Assembly: GCF_000161795.2 (NCBI RefSeq)
Contig: NZ_CP006882.1
Span: 930,001 to 994,000, forward strand
From: Synechococcus sp. WH 8109
Lineage (GTDB): Bacteria > Cyanobacteriota > Cyanobacteriia > PCC-6307 > Cyanobiaceae
Length of the DNA: 64,000 bases
Direction: 5' to 3'
Shown here one piece after another: positions 26,266 through 35,643 of this stretch; positions within the stretch are counted from its first letter, which is position 1; each line of letters begins with the position of its first letter. The notes beneath the pieces are model-generated. The model was not told the origin of the DNA and ran no database searches. It saw only the letters and a list, made by a program, of their open reading frames with translations. The position numbers were made by a program, and so were the translations under genes.

Positions 26266-27864
26266 ATGAGCTTCCCGGATTTCAACGCTTCCGACGCTCA
26301 TATTCAGTGGCAGAGGTTCTGCGATCTCAACTGGTATCACGATGATCTGGGCGTCTGGCTCGACATCAGCCGGATGCACCTAAACGTGAGCGATCTGCAG
26401 CAGCTGCAGCCGCGAATGGACAAGGCGTTCGCTGCGATGCAGGAGTTGGAAGCCGGTGCCATCGCCAATCCGGATGAGCAGCGCCAGGTGGGTCATTACT
26501 GGCTGCGTACCCCTGAACTCGCTCCCTCGTCAGAGCTGCATCAGCACATCTCCAGGGAAATTGATCTGATCGCAGCCTTTGGGCGCGATGTGATCAACGG
26601 AACGATCAAGGCCCCCAACGGCGAAGCCTTCACCGATGTGCTCTGGATTGGCATCGGCGGCAGTGGTCTGGGACCCGCCTTGATGATCAAGGCTCTGCAG
26701 AACCCTGGAGAGGGGCTTCCGTTTCATTTCTTCGACAACGTCGATCCCAATGGGATGAGCAACGTCCTGGCGGGGTTGGAGGGTCGTCTTGACCGCACCC
26801 TGGTGGTGACGGTAAGCAAGTCGGGGGGAACGCCCGAACCCCACCTCGGCATGGAGCAGGCTCGCCATCGCCTCGAGGCCGCTGGTGGCCAGTGGGCCGG
26901 TCAGGCCGTTGCCGTGACGATGCTCGACAGCAAGCTGGACCAGCAGGCCCAGAAGGAAGGTTGGCTCAAGCGCTTCGACATGTTCGATTGGGTGGGGGGG
27001 CGCACCAGCATCACCAGTGCCGTTGGTCTGCTGCCCGGTGCCTTGATTGGCTGCGACATCCGTGATTTCCTCACCGGCGCATCTCAGATGGATGCCGCCA
27101 CTCGCGCCGCGGATCTGCGCCGCAATCCAGCCGCCCTGATGGCCGCTTCGTGGTACGTGGCCGGTGGTGGTCGCGGTCAGCGCGACATGGTTGTTCTGCC
27201 CTACCGCGATCGTTTGGAGGTGTTCAGCCGTTACCTCCAGCAGCTGGTGATGGAATCCCTGGGCAAGCGACTGGATCGCAACGGTGAAGTGGTGCATCAG
27301 GGCATCGCTGTTTACGGCAACAAAGGCTCCACCGACCAGCACGCCTACGTGCAGCAGCTGCGCGACGGTGTCGACAATTTCTTCGCCACCTTCATCGAGG
27401 TGCTCGAGGACGTGAGCGATATCCCCACGCTTGACGGGGAATGCCCCGGCGACTTCCTCGATGGCTTCCTGCAGGGCACCCGCTCAGCCCTCACCGAGGG
27501 TGGGCGCCAGAGCATGACGATCAGCATGCGCCGCTTTGATGCACGCCGTCTCGGCGCCATGATCGCTCTGTTCGAGCGTGCCGTCGGTCTTTACGGCGAA
27601 CTGGTCAACATCAACGCTTACCACCAGCCCGGAGTGGAAGCTGGCAAGAAGGCTGCGGCGGCGATTCTTGACCTCCAAGGTCGTGTGGAATCGATCCTGG
27701 CCGATGGTGTGGCCCGCTCCGCCGATGAAATCTGTCTGGCCCTCGGGGAGGGCACCGACGAATCCATCTTCTGGATTCTGCGTCACCTCACCGGCAACCA
27801 GCGCGGCTTCAGTGCCCAGGGCGACTGGAGCCAGCCTGCCTCGATGCGCTTCAGCAAAGGCTGA
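26266..27864 (+). CDS. pgi: Glucose-6-phosphate isomerase
   Basis: A 532-residue cytosolic enzyme interconverting glucose-6-phosphate and fructose-6-phosphate. Two SIS domains are present. Family signatures seen are VLWIGIGGSGLGPALMIKAL, VVTVSKSGGTPEP, the MFDWVGGRTSITSAVG block and STDQHAYVQQLRDG with its catalytic histidine; the C-terminal lysine is in AYHQPGVEAGKKAA. The ATG at 26266 fits. It is convergent with leuS, 12 bases apart. Confidence 0.96.
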   Translation: MSFPDFNASDAHIQWQRFCDLNWYHDDLGVWLDISRMHLNVSDLQQLQPRMDKAFAAMQELEAGAIANPDEQRQVGHYWLRTPELAPSSELHQHISREIDLIAAFGRDVINGTIKAPNGEAFTDVLWIGIGGSGLGPALMIKALQNPGEGLPFHFFDNVDPNGMSNVLAGLEGRLDRTLVVTVSKSGGTPEPHLGMEQARHRLEAAGGQWAGQAVAVTMLDSKLDQQAQKEGWLKRFDMFDWVGGRTSITSAVGLLPGALIGCDIRDFLTGASQMDAATRAADLRRNPAALMAASWYVAGGGRGQRDMVVLPYRDRLEVFSRYLQQLVMESLGKRLDRNGEVVHQGIAVYGNKGSTDQHAYVQQLRDGVDNFFATFIEVLEDVSDIPTLDGECPGDFLDGFLQGTRSALTEGGRQSMTISMRRFDARRLGAMIALFERAVGLYGELVNINAYHQPGVEAGKKAAAAILDLQGRVESILADGVARSADEICLALGEGTDESIFWILRHLTGNQRGFSAQGDWSQPASMRFSKG

Positions 27865-27876
27865 TTCCGACTGGGA

Positions 27877-30486
27877 TCAGGGCACCAAGTTCACCAGTTT
27901 CCCGGGGACCACGATCACACGACGGGGGGCTGCACCCTCCAACCATTTTTCGGCCACTTCACTGGCCAGGGCGAGCCGTTCCAGCTCCTCCTTGCCGGCG
28001 GAGGCCGGAACCTGCAGCTTGCCCCGCACCTTGCCCTTTACCTGGATCACCACTTCAACTCTGTCCTGCACCAGAGCCGTTGGATCCAGAAGCGGCCAAC
28101 TTTGACGGTGCACGCTGCCGCTTCCCCCCAAACGGCTCCAGAACTCCTCAGCCAGATGCGGCGCGAACGGAGCCAGAAGGCGTACTAGTCCGGAAAGAGC
28201 CTCCTGCAATACAGGGCCACTCAGGTCATCGATGCCCGTGGAGCTGATGGCATTTGATAGCTTCATCAATTCGGAGATTGCCGTGTTCAGCTGGATCTCG
28301 TTACTGAGATCCTCGCTGACGGCTTTGATGGCCAGGTGCAGCGCCCGACGTACGCCACTGTCTGCATCGCTCAAATCGGCTGGCCGATGCATCGGCTCGA
28401 GTGAGTCGATGCGGGCAGCCCCCGCCTCAACAAGGCGCCAAAGTCTTTGGAGGAAGCGGAACTGGCCTTCCACATCGGCGTCATCCCACTCCAGATCCTT
28501 CTCCGGCGGTGCCTTGAACAGGATGAACATGCGGGCTGTGTCTGCGCCGTAGCGATCGATCACCGCCGCGGGGTCAACGCCGTTGTACTTCGACTTCGAC
28601 ATCTTCTCGAACAACACCTCGAGCTTGTCGCCGGTGTTGGGATCCCGAGGGTCTTCGGGATCTGCCACGTCCGCTGGAGCGATGTACTTGCCGGTTGTCG
28701 CATTGCGGTAGGTGATGCCCTGCACCATGCCCTGGGTGAGGAGCCGTTCAAACGGTTCGTTGATGTCTATCAGGCCACGATCCTTCAGCGCCTTGGTGAA
28801 GAACCGGGCATAGAGCAGGTGCAGGATCGCGTGTTCGATGCCGCCCACGTATTGCTTCACCGGCAACCAGCGGTTCACCGCCTCCTTGCTGAAGGGTTTC
28901 TCGATGTTGTGGGGATCGGTGAAGCGCAGGAAATACCAGGAGGAACACATGAAGGTGTCCATGGTGTCGGTTTCCCGCTTGGCCGGCTTGCCGCAGCAGG
29001 GGCAAGACACATTCACCCAGTCGCTCTGCTGGCTCAGGGGCGAACCGCCCTTTCCCGAGAGATCAATGCCACGGGGCAGCTCCACCGGAAGGTCCTCGCG
29101 GGGCACTGGAACAGCACCGCAGTTATCGCAGTGGATGACGGGAATAGGGCAGCCCCAGTAGCGCTGGCGCGAGATCAGCCAGTCGCGCAGGCGATAGGTG
29201 ACCTTGCTGAGGGCCCAGCCCTGCTCGGCGCCGTGGCCGGTGATGGCGCTCTTGGCTTCGCTGGAGGCGGTGCCATCGAAGCTGCCGGAGTTGACCAGTG
29301 TTCCGGCATCCGTCCAGGCCTGACCGGTCGCGATGGCTTCAGCAGCTCCCTCGGCGTCGATCACCTGCTGGATCGGCAGACCATTCGACTGGGCAAAGGT
29401 GATGTCGCGTTGGTCGTGGGCTGGCACGCCCATCACGGCGCCCGTGCCGTACTCGGCCAGCACGTAGTCGGCGATCCATACCGGCAGCACCGCCCCTGTC
29501 AGGGGGTTGATCACGTGACTGCCGATGGGCACACCCCGTTTGGGCCTGTCATCACTGGTGCGTTCAATCGTGCTGAGACGAGCCACCTCCTTGCGGAATG
29601 CCTCCACCGTCCCCTTGTGTTCAGCGATTGTGAGGCTGTCCACCAGCTCGTTTTCCGGTGCCAGCACCACATAGCTCGCCCCAGCGAGGGTGTCGGGACG
29701 GGTGGTGAACACGGTGATCCTCTGATCCTGTGGCCCTTCAACGCTGAAGCTGATCTCCGCCCCTTCGGAGCGGCCGATCCAGTTGGCTTGCATGGTGCGG
29801 ACCCGTTCCGGCCAGCCCTTGAGGGCATCCAGGTCGTTGAGCAGCGGCTCGGCGTAGTCGGTGATGCGGAGGAACCATTGGTTCAGCTGGCGTTGTTCCA
29901 CCAGAGCTCCGGAGCGCCAGGAGCGGCCGTCACCATCCACCTGCTCATTGGCCAGCACGGTCTGGTCGACGGGATCCCAGTTGACGGTGGCGTTCTTGCG
30001 ATAGGCCAGCCCTCCTTCGAGCAGTTCAAGGAACAGCCACTGGGTCCAGCGGTAGTAGGAGTTGTGGCAGGTCGCCTGTTCGCGGCTCCAATCGATCGAA
30101 AGGCCAAGACGATCTAGCTGCGCCCGCATCTGATCAATGTTGCGGTCGGTCCACTCGCCGGGGTCCACATTGCGTTCGATCGCCGCGTTTTCAGCGGGTA
30201 GGCCGAAGGCATCCCAGCCCATCGGATGCAGAACGGCATGGCCCCGCATACGTTGCACCCGGGCGATCACATCGGTGATCACGTAGTTGCGCACGTGGCC
30301 CATGTGCAGGCTTCCCGAGGGGTACGGGAACATCGACAGGGCAAAGAATCCGGGCTTCTCAGCAACTTCTTCTGTGGTGTCTACCCCATCCGCCTTCCAG
30401 CTCTCCTGCCAGCGCTGCTCAAGCGTGGTGGGGTCATAACGACCGGTCTGGGCACTGGCGTCGACGGCAGGGTTGGCAGCGTTCAC
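27877..30486 (-). CDS. leuS: Leucyl-tRNA synthetase
   Basis: An 869-residue class I synthetase. The HIGH motif is in [18 protein letters not shown], the KMSKS motif in [11 protein letters not shown], and the editing (CP1) domain includes [20 protein letters not shown] zinc-binding-like insertion [10 protein letters not shown] and CPCCGK pattern is present. The anticodon-binding and C-terminal domains are complete. I use the GTG at 30486 as the start; a TTG at 30504 is possible. No ATG occurs nearby. No tRNA-dependent leader is visible upstream, where hfq ends 47 bases away. Confidence 0.95.
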   Translation of the reverse strand: MNAANPAVDASAQTGRYDPTTLEQRWQESWKADGVDTTEEVAEKPGFFALSMFPYPSGSLHMGHVRNYVITDVIARVQRMRGHAVLHPMGWDAFGLPAENAAIERNVDPGEWTDRNIDQMRAQLDRLGLSIDWSREQATCHNSYYRWTQWLFLELLEGGLAYRKNATVNWDPVDQTVLANEQVDGDGRSWRSGALVEQRQLNQWFLRITDYAEPLLNDLDALKGWPERVRTMQANWIGRSEGAEISFSVEGPQDQRITVFTTRPDTLAGASYVVLAPENELVDSLTIAEHKGTVEAFRKEVARLSTIERTSDDRPKRGVPIGSHVINPLTGAVLPVWIADYVLAEYGTGAVMGVPAHDQRDITFAQSNGLPIQQVIDAEGAAEAIATGQAWTDAGTLVNSGSFDGTASSEAKSAITGHGAEQGWALSKVTYRLRDWLISRQRYWGCPIPVIHCDNCGAVPVPREDLPVELPRGIDLSGKGGSPLSQQSDWVNVSCPCCGKPAKRETDTMDTFMCSSWYFLRFTDPHNIEKPFSKEAVNRWLPVKQYVGGIEHAILHLLYARFFTKALKDRGLIDINEPFERLLTQGMVQGITYRNATTGKYIAPADVADPEDPRDPNTGDKLEVLFEKMSKSKYNGVDPAAVIDRYGADTARMFILFKAPPEKDLEWDDADVEGQFRFLQRLWRLVEAGAARIDSLEPMHRPADLSDADSGVRRALHLAIKAVSEDLSNEIQLNTAISELMKLSNAISSTGIDDLSGPVLQEALSGLVRLLAPFAPHLAEEFWSRLGGSGSVHRQSWPLLDPTALVQDRVEVVIQVKGKVRGKLQVPASAGKEELERLALASEVAEKWLEGAAPRRVIVVPGKLVNLVP

Positions 30487-30532
30487 GGAACCAGCGCGCG
30501 GCAAGGTTGCGATCGTGCCACATGCCTGGTGT

Positions 30533-30754
30533 TCAGCCGAGGGAGAGGATCACGCTGATCTGCCGACGGTTGATCAGCACGGGCCGGATCTCAGCCGCCC
30601 ATTCGATGCCAAGAAATTCAGGGTCCTGCCAGATCGGACGCCCCTCCAAGGGCTCCTGTCCCACCACACCAACGCTGGGAGTGAGCTGTTTTCGGATCCA
30701 GGTCTGCAGCAGACGAACCCCCGGCAGGCTTGGATCAAGTGGAGATGTCTCCAT
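30533..30754 (-). CDS. hfq: Hfq-family RNA-binding protein (cyanobacterial type)
   Basis: A 73-residue protein starting [20 protein letters not shown]. Its pattern of an N-terminal helix, a Sm-like set of strands ([20 protein letters not shown]) and a closing strand ([16 protein letters not shown]) matches the divergent cyanobacterial Hfq, and the position directly divergent from dapF is the conserved place for hfq in cyanobacteria. The residues that bind U-rich RNA in enterobacterial Hfq are not conserved in this branch, where the protein is known for a role in motility and pili. The start ATG is 28 bases from the dapF start. Confidence 0.82.
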   Translation of the reverse strand: METSPLDPSLPGVRLLQTWIRKQLTPSVGVVGQEPLEGRPIWQDPEFLGIEWAAEIRPVLINRRQISVILSLG

Positions 30755-30781
30755 AGGATTCGGGGGCGATACCGGCCACGC

Positions 30782-31882
30782 ATGCTGCAGTTCAGCAAAT
30801 ACCAGGGACTTGGCAACGACTTCCTGATCCTTGAGGGCCGGCAAGGACAGCTGCCCGATTCCATCAGTGATCCCGATCCAGCCTGGGTGAGTCGCATTTG
30901 CGATCGGCGCTTCGGGGTTGGCGGGGATGGTCTAATCCTGGCGCTCCCCCCGCAAGCGGAGGGGGAACTGCGGATGCGGATCCTCAATGCCGATGGCAGT
31001 GAGGCGGAAATGTGCGGCAATGGCATTCGCTGCCTGGCGCGCTACCTGGCCGATACAGACGGAGATGCTCCCGGTCGGCGTTGGGACATCGAAACCCTTG
31101 CGGGCATGATTCGCCCCGAACTGATGGCCGATCGTCAGTTGCGGGTGGACATGGGACCGCCGTTCCTCACACCGGAGGCCATCCCCACCACCGTGATGCC
31201 TGAGGATGGCCTTCCGCAGGGTGTGTTGCTGCTGGAGGACGAGCAAATCAGGGTGGCTTCTGTTGGCATGGGCAACCCCCACGTGGTCGTGCCCGTGGAC
31301 GACCTCGCCAGCATTCCCTTTGACACCTGGGGCGCTGCCTTGGAGGTGCATCCGGCTTTCCCCGCCAAAACCAATGTTCACTTCCTCCAGGTTCACAGCC
31401 GTGAGCGCCTGGAGATCCGGGTTTGGGAACGGGGTGCAGGCCCGACCCTGGCCTGCGGCACCGGTGCCTGCGCCACCCTGGTGGCGGCAGTGTTGCTGGG
31501 GCTTGCCGATGACTGTGCCGAGGTGGTTCTGCCCGGCGGTCCGCTGATGATCGAGTGGCGCGATCGCTCGGGTTCCGTGTTGATGACCGGTCCAGCCGAA
31601 GCCGTCTTTGACGGGGTGATGACGCCGGAGTTGATGTCTGGTCTGTTTGCCGTGGAACCCCAGGACAGTCCCATCAATCAAGACAGTCCCATCAACCAGG
31701 ACATGACCAATCCCTCACCCACTACAGAAGACACGCCAGCAGTGAGTCCAGAGGACGAAGCGGCTGCCCTGGAGCAGGTGCAGAAATTTCTGAACGACAC
31801 CTCCCTGGATTCGATGCTCAATCTGGCCAGTGAGTCACTCGAACAACGCACCAAAGCCCGGTTTGAGCGTGGGACGCCCTGA
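30782..31882 (+). CDS. dapF: Diaminopimelate epimerase with C-terminal extension
   Basis: The enzyme converts LL- to meso-diaminopimelate for lysine and peptidoglycan. Both catalytic cysteines are seen: C78 in GSEAEMCGNGIRC and C225 in PTLACGTGAC. The family usually ends near residue 290 (GVMTPELMSGLFA), but this frame continues to 366. The extra part starts with a tandem DSPINQ repeat, then a Thr/Pro-rich stretch and a helical segment (EDEAAALEQVQKFLNDTSL). An ATG at 31703 within it could also start a separate 59-residue product. The 3' end overlaps the cysteine desulfurase gene. Confidence 0.93.
   Translation: MLQFSKYQGLGNDFLILEGRQGQLPDSISDPDPAWVSRICDRRFGVGGDGLILALPPQAEGELRMRILNADGSEAEMCGNGIRCLARYLADTDGDAPGRRWDIETLAGMIRPELMADRQLRVDMGPPFLTPEAIPTTVMPEDGLPQGVLLLEDEQIRVASVGMGNPHVVVPVDDLASIPFDTWGAALEVHPAFPAKTNVHFLQVHSRERLEIRVWERGAGPTLACGTGACATLVAAVLLGLADDCAEVVLPGGPLMIEWRDRSGSVLMTGPAEAVFDGVMTPELMSGLFAVEPQDSPINQDSPINQDMTNPSPTTEDTPAVSPEDEAAALEQVQKFLNDTSLDSMLNLASESLEQRTKARFERGTP
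31664..31699 (+). repeat. Tandem 18-base repeat in dapF
   Basis: Two adjacent copies of an 18-base unit (GACAGTCCCATCAAYCAR), differing at two third positions, encode DSPINQDSPINQ. They mark the junction between the DapF core and its C-terminal extension and look like a recent duplication. Confidence 0.9.
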
Positions 31883-33041
31883 GCTGTATCTCGATGCCGC
31901 CGCCACAACACCGCCACTGCCGGCGGTGATCGCGGTGATGCAGCAGCTCCAGCAGACGGCCTGGGCGAACCCCAGCAGTCTCCATGGGGCAGGTCTTGCC
32001 GCGGCGGAAGCCCTCGAACGCTCCCGCTGGCGCATGGCCGAACGCTTTGCTGTCAGTCCTGATCAGCTGATCGTCACCTCCGGGGCGACGGAGTCCGTCC
32101 ACCTCGCCCTTCTCGGCAGTGCAGCAAGTCTTCCACCCGGCAGGGTGGTGATTTCCGCGGTGGAGCATCCAGCGGTGATTGCTGCGGCCCACCAACTTGA
32201 AGCCCTGGGGTGGAGCGTTGCCGAATGGCCCGTTGATAGCCAGGGGGTGGTGCGGCTCGACCAACTCGATCGCCTGTTGTCAGCTCCGACGCAGCTGGTC
32301 TCCCTGATTGCAGCCCAGGGCGAAGTGGGTGCCCTGCAACCGGTGATCGAGATTGCTCAGGCCTGCCGCGAGCGCGGCATCGTTATCCACAGCGATGCCA
32401 CCCAACTGGTGCCTCAGGGCTGCTTCCCCTTCGCGCAGCTCAGGGTTGATCTGCTGACCCTCTCGGCCCACAAGTTCCGCGGTCCCCGGGGTGTGGGCCT
32501 GTTGATTCGGGCCCCGGGTGTGGAACTTTCACCGCTCCAGGGCGGTGGTGGCCAGGAACATGGCCTGCGCTCCGGCACCGAACCCGTTGCGTTGGTCAGC
32601 GGCATGGCCGAAGCTCTGATTGCTCTTCCCCGCTTTGACCCCGTGAGCCAGCCCGTTCCACCGGGCAGCTCAACCCAGATTCGTCGTCAACGGGATCAAC
32701 TCCTTGAACGCCTGCTGGAGCTACCCCAGCTTCAGCTCTGCGGCCCTTCACCCGATCAGCGTCTGCCGAATCACATCTCGCTGTTGGCCAAAACCATTGG
32801 TGGACAGCCGCTACCGGGACGCGATCTGGTGCGACGGCTTGCGGCGGCGGGGTTAGCCTGCAGCAGTGGCAGTGCCTGCAGCAGTGGTCGCAGTGCCGAC
32901 AGTGCCGTGCTCACGGCCATCGGCATTCCCGGGCCTGAACGTCAGTCGGGCCTGCGGCTGACCCTGGGCCCCTGGCTGTCGGATCAGGATCTCGATGTTG
33001 TTCCTGGCCGTTTTGTATCCGTGCTCGAGGCACTTTCCTGA
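31869..33041 (+). CDS. Cysteine desulfurase (NifS/IscS-like)
   Basis: A 390-residue PLP enzyme that takes sulfur from cysteine for Fe-S clusters and thiocofactors. The start region GRPELYLDAAATTPP is characteristic, HSDATQLVPQG supplies the cofactor aspartate, the PLP lysine is in LTLSAHKFRGPRGVG, and the reactive cysteine lies in the loop ACSSGSACSSG. The GTG at 31869 gives the family-standard N-terminus; a GTG at 31830 would add 13 residues. It overlaps dapF by 14 bases. Substrate acceptor is not predictable from sequence. Confidence 0.92.
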   Translation: MGRPELYLDAAATTPPLPAVIAVMQQLQQTAWANPSSLHGAGLAAAEALERSRWRMAERFAVSPDQLIVTSGATESVHLALLGSAASLPPGRVVISAVEHPAVIAAAHQLEALGWSVAEWPVDSQGVVRLDQLDRLLSAPTQLVSLIAAQGEVGALQPVIEIAQACRERGIVIHSDATQLVPQGCFPFAQLRVDLLTLSAHKFRGPRGVGLLIRAPGVELSPLQGGGGQEHGLRSGTEPVALVSGMAEALIALPRFDPVSQPVPPGSSTQIRRQRDQLLERLLELPQLQLCGPSPDQRLPNHISLLAKTIGGQPLPGRDLVRRLAAAGLACSSGSACSSGRSADSAVLTAIGIPGPERQSGLRLTLGPWLSDQDLDVVPGRFVSVLEALS

Positions 33042-33053
33042 CATGCTTTGGGG

Positions 33054-33770
33054 ATGACTCAATCCGACGCTCCATGTCTCGCTCTCCCCGCGGATCTGCT
33101 CGCGGCCGAGGAGGCCATGCTGCAAGCTGCCCTGGCGGCCGTTGGATCCGGCGACGGCCAACGCTGGGCCGCAAGCCTCCGCTTTGAGGGCCTTCGCCTG
33201 CTCCCGGTGGCGGTGAGGCTGGCTCGTGCATTGATCGCTGCTGGTCAGGATTTGTTAATGGTTTGGCCCGATGCCGGTGCTGCTGCTCTGGCCCGGCGCG
33301 ATGCGGATGACCTCAAAGAGGTGATCTTTGATTTCAATCAGCTCAAACGTGCGGAGAGCGATGCCCCCGATACCCGCCTGCTGGTTGCGGTGAACCCCTC
33401 CCCTGCGGATTACGAGGAGTTCCAGGCGTTGTGTGAGAACCACGCTGGAGTGGTTCTGATGCTGAATGGGCGTCTGGAAGACGCCGCCGTAGGCATCGGC
33501 AGCGTGGCCCGGGAGCGCCGCAAGGGTTTCGTCGCCAGCTGGCAGCAGGCCTACTGGCTTCAGCCCCTGGAGGGAGGAGCGTTGATGCGCTGCTTCCCCG
33601 ATGACTGGCGCCTCTATCGCCAGGATCCCGACGGTTACCGGCAATTGGAGGTGCTTCCCGAACGTCCGGATCCCGACACCACAGCAGCGCTGCTGGCCGG
33701 TGAAGATCCCGACAGCATCAAGCAACAGCTGTCCGGTGTCGATCGCTTCCTTGATGGTCTGCGCAATTGA
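33054..33770 (+). CDS. DUF1995 domain protein
   Basis: A 238-residue cytoplasmic protein of a family shared by cyanobacteria and chloroplasts. The sequence shows alternating helices and strands: LPVAVRLARALIAAGQDLLM, VIFDFNQLKRAESDAPDTRL, then GVVLMLNGRLEDAAVGIGSV and the YWLQPLEGGALMRCFPDDW block typical of DUF1995. Function is unknown. It begins 12 bases after the cysteine desulfurase gene and is likely in the same transcript as dapF. Confidence 0.85.
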   Translation: MTQSDAPCLALPADLLAAEEAMLQAALAAVGSGDGQRWAASLRFEGLRLLPVAVRLARALIAAGQDLLMVWPDAGAAALARRDADDLKEVIFDFNQLKRAESDAPDTRLLVAVNPSPADYEEFQALCENHAGVVLMLNGRLEDAAVGIGSVARERRKGFVASWQQAYWLQPLEGGALMRCFPDDWRLYRQDPDGYRQLEVLPERPDPDTTAALLAGEDPDSIKQQLSGVDRFLDGLRN

Positions 33771-33832
33771 GCCACCTCTGGCTTGATCCAGGCTCAGACT
33801 CTCCTTAAGGTTCAAGCCCAGGCTCCCCTTTG

Positions 33833-34339
33833 ATGGTGCTCAACAGGCTTCGATCCCTTTCATCCATCGATGCCGTGGCTGGAGTAATCGCCCTGGCAGC
33901 TCTGGCCGGTGTGGTCTGGTCCCCCAAGCTTTCGAATGAGGTCGCCAAGGCAACTGGGGCCGTAAAGCCTGTGCAGGTCAGCGTTGATGTTGTTCGTTTA
34001 TACAGCGCTGATACCGAGCACCTGCTGAATTCAATGCGGGAGGAAGCAGCCCTCAATATCGTGATTCGCAATCAACCGGCCGGTCTAGTGAGCCTGGTGT
34101 CGGTGGATGACGTCACCACCCCCCTGACGGCGGTGCAGTCCGATGGTTCGGTTGTGATAGCCGATCCCCCCCCCACGGTTTTTCCACGGCATGCCCGGTT
34201 TGTGATGGAGGCCCAGGCCGAGATCAAACCCTCCGGTGTGGTGATCGGTGGCACCAAGCTCAAGGTGGGTGTTCCCGTTGAACTGGAGGGTCGCCTCTAC
34301 CGCTTGAACGGTGTTGTGAGTGGAGTGATGCCTCTGTGA
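33833..34339 (+). CDS. DUF4330 family membrane-anchored protein
   Basis: A 168-residue protein with an N-terminal transmembrane helix (about residues 14-30, VAGVIALAALAGVVWSP) and a periplasmic beta-rich domain (VQVSVDVVRLYSADTEHLL; AALNIVIRNQPAGLVSLVSV). It matches the cyanobacterial DUF4330 group, sometimes placed in exopolysaccharide contexts. Its stop overlaps the dacB start by four bases (GTGA), which suggests a linked envelope function. Confidence 0.78.
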   Translation: MVLNRLRSLSSIDAVAGVIALAALAGVVWSPKLSNEVAKATGAVKPVQVSVDVVRLYSADTEHLLNSMREEAALNIVIRNQPAGLVSLVSVDDVTTPLTAVQSDGSVVIADPPPTVFPRHARFVMEAQAEIKPSGVVIGGTKLKVGVPVELEGRLYRLNGVVSGVMPL

Positions 34340-35643
34340 TTCGCTCTGCCCTGGTCACCATGCTGGTGCTGGCGCCCCAGTTGCCGCTCAGGGCAGCGCC
34401 TCCACTGTTGGCACCACCCCCGGTGGTCCAACGTCAGGGCCAGGCCTTGATCAGTGGAGGTGCACTTTGCCCGGCCCTTCAGACGGCCCTGGAATCAGCA
34501 GTAGGCACCGAAGAGCCGCTGTGGAGCGTCAGCGTTGTCGATCAACGTGGTCAGCTGCTGGCTGATCTCAACGGGGGGATCCCCCGGATTCCTGCATCGA
34601 ATCAGAAACTGGTCAGCACGGCCTTTGCTCTGGATCGCCTCGGCCCCGACTTCCGTCTGAAGACGCAACTGTTGCGTCATCCCGATGGATCACTGGAGAT
34701 CGTGGGGGAAGGCGATCCCGACCTCAGCATTGCCGAGATCCAGAGGTTCGCCATGGTTGCCCTCGGCCAGGGCGGTTCCAGGGGTACCTCCAGCGTCCCC
34801 TCTGAGCCCGTTCAGCTGATGGTGCGGGAGGAACCGCGTCAGCGCTGGTGGCCCGCCGATTGGGATCCTGCGGATCGCTCCTACGCCTACGCCGCACCGA
34901 TCACCCGCCTTGCCCTCACCAGCAACGCCCTGCACATGGCGGTGATGGATCCATCTGCACGGCTGCAGCGAATCCTCAACTCCACCGTGCAGCAGCAGGG
35001 GGGGCAGATGCGCCTGCAGATGGTTGATCAGCAGACCCGGGAAGCGGCCCTCGCGCGGAATTGGAGGGCGAGTGTTGTTCTGCACAGTGAGGATTCCGCC
35101 CCGATGCACGCCCTGCTCAGCCTGGCCAACACGGAGAGCCATAACTTCACTGCTGAGGTGTTGATGCGTGAGGCCGCGGACGTCTGGGATGTGAATCGTG
35201 CATCCATCGCCACCACCCGCTGGTTGCAAGCCCAGGGGGTCCCGATGACGGGACTTCGGCTTCGGGACGGCAGTGGACTTTCACGGGGCAACCGACTCAC
35301 CAGCCGTTCCCTGTCTGTGCTGCTGTGGCGTATGGCGCAACACCCCCTCGCGGCCTATTACCAGGGCTCGATGGCGATTGCAGGCCAGAGGGGAACGCTG
35401 CGCAACTATTTCTGGGGCACCACGCTTGTGGGTCGATTCTGGGGCAAGACCGGCACCCTCCGCGGAGTTCGATCGATCTCCGGCATTCTTGAAACCACAG
35501 TTGGACCGCGGTACGTGAGCATGATCGCCAACGGTTCCTACGCACCCAACTCAGTGATGGGGCAGATCCTGCTGGCCAGCCAGAGGATCAGCCGTTGCCC
35601 TGCATGGACCGCAGCCGGGACGCCGCCCGCTGGGCCCGACTGA
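34336..35643 (+). CDS. dacB: D-alanyl-D-alanine carboxypeptidase, PBP4 class
   Basis: A 435-residue class C penicillin-binding protein (peptidase S13) acting in the periplasm. A short signal peptide occupies residues 1-20. The active-site motifs are SNQK at 88-91, SHN in NTESHNFTAEVL, and KTGT starting at K371. A long insert between the first two motifs is usual for this class. The start is a GTG overlapping the DUF4330 gene. Its last 56 bases overlap the convergent coiled-coil gene. Confidence 0.92.
   Translation: MIRSALVTMLVLAPQLPLRAAPPLLAPPPVVQRQGQALISGGALCPALQTALESAVGTEEPLWSVSVVDQRGQLLADLNGGIPRIPASNQKLVSTAFALDRLGPDFRLKTQLLRHPDGSLEIVGEGDPDLSIAEIQRFAMVALGQGGSRGTSSVPSEPVQLMVREEPRQRWWPADWDPADRSYAYAAPITRLALTSNALHMAVMDPSARLQRILNSTVQQQGGQMRLQMVDQQTREAALARNWRASVVLHSEDSAPMHALLSLANTESHNFTAEVLMREAADVWDVNRASIATTRWLQAQGVPMTGLRLRDGSGLSRGNRLTSRSLSVLLWRMAQHPLAAYYQGSMAIAGQRGTLRNYFWGTTLVGRFWGKTGTLRGVRSISGILETTVGPRYVSMIANGSYAPNSVMGQILLASQRISRCPAWTAAGTPPAGPD

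Noticed and set aside
28447-30117. Very long plus-strand open frame opposite leuS
   Set aside because: It is a shadow of leuS caused by GC-rich codon bias; its translation has no domain pattern and leuS fits full length.
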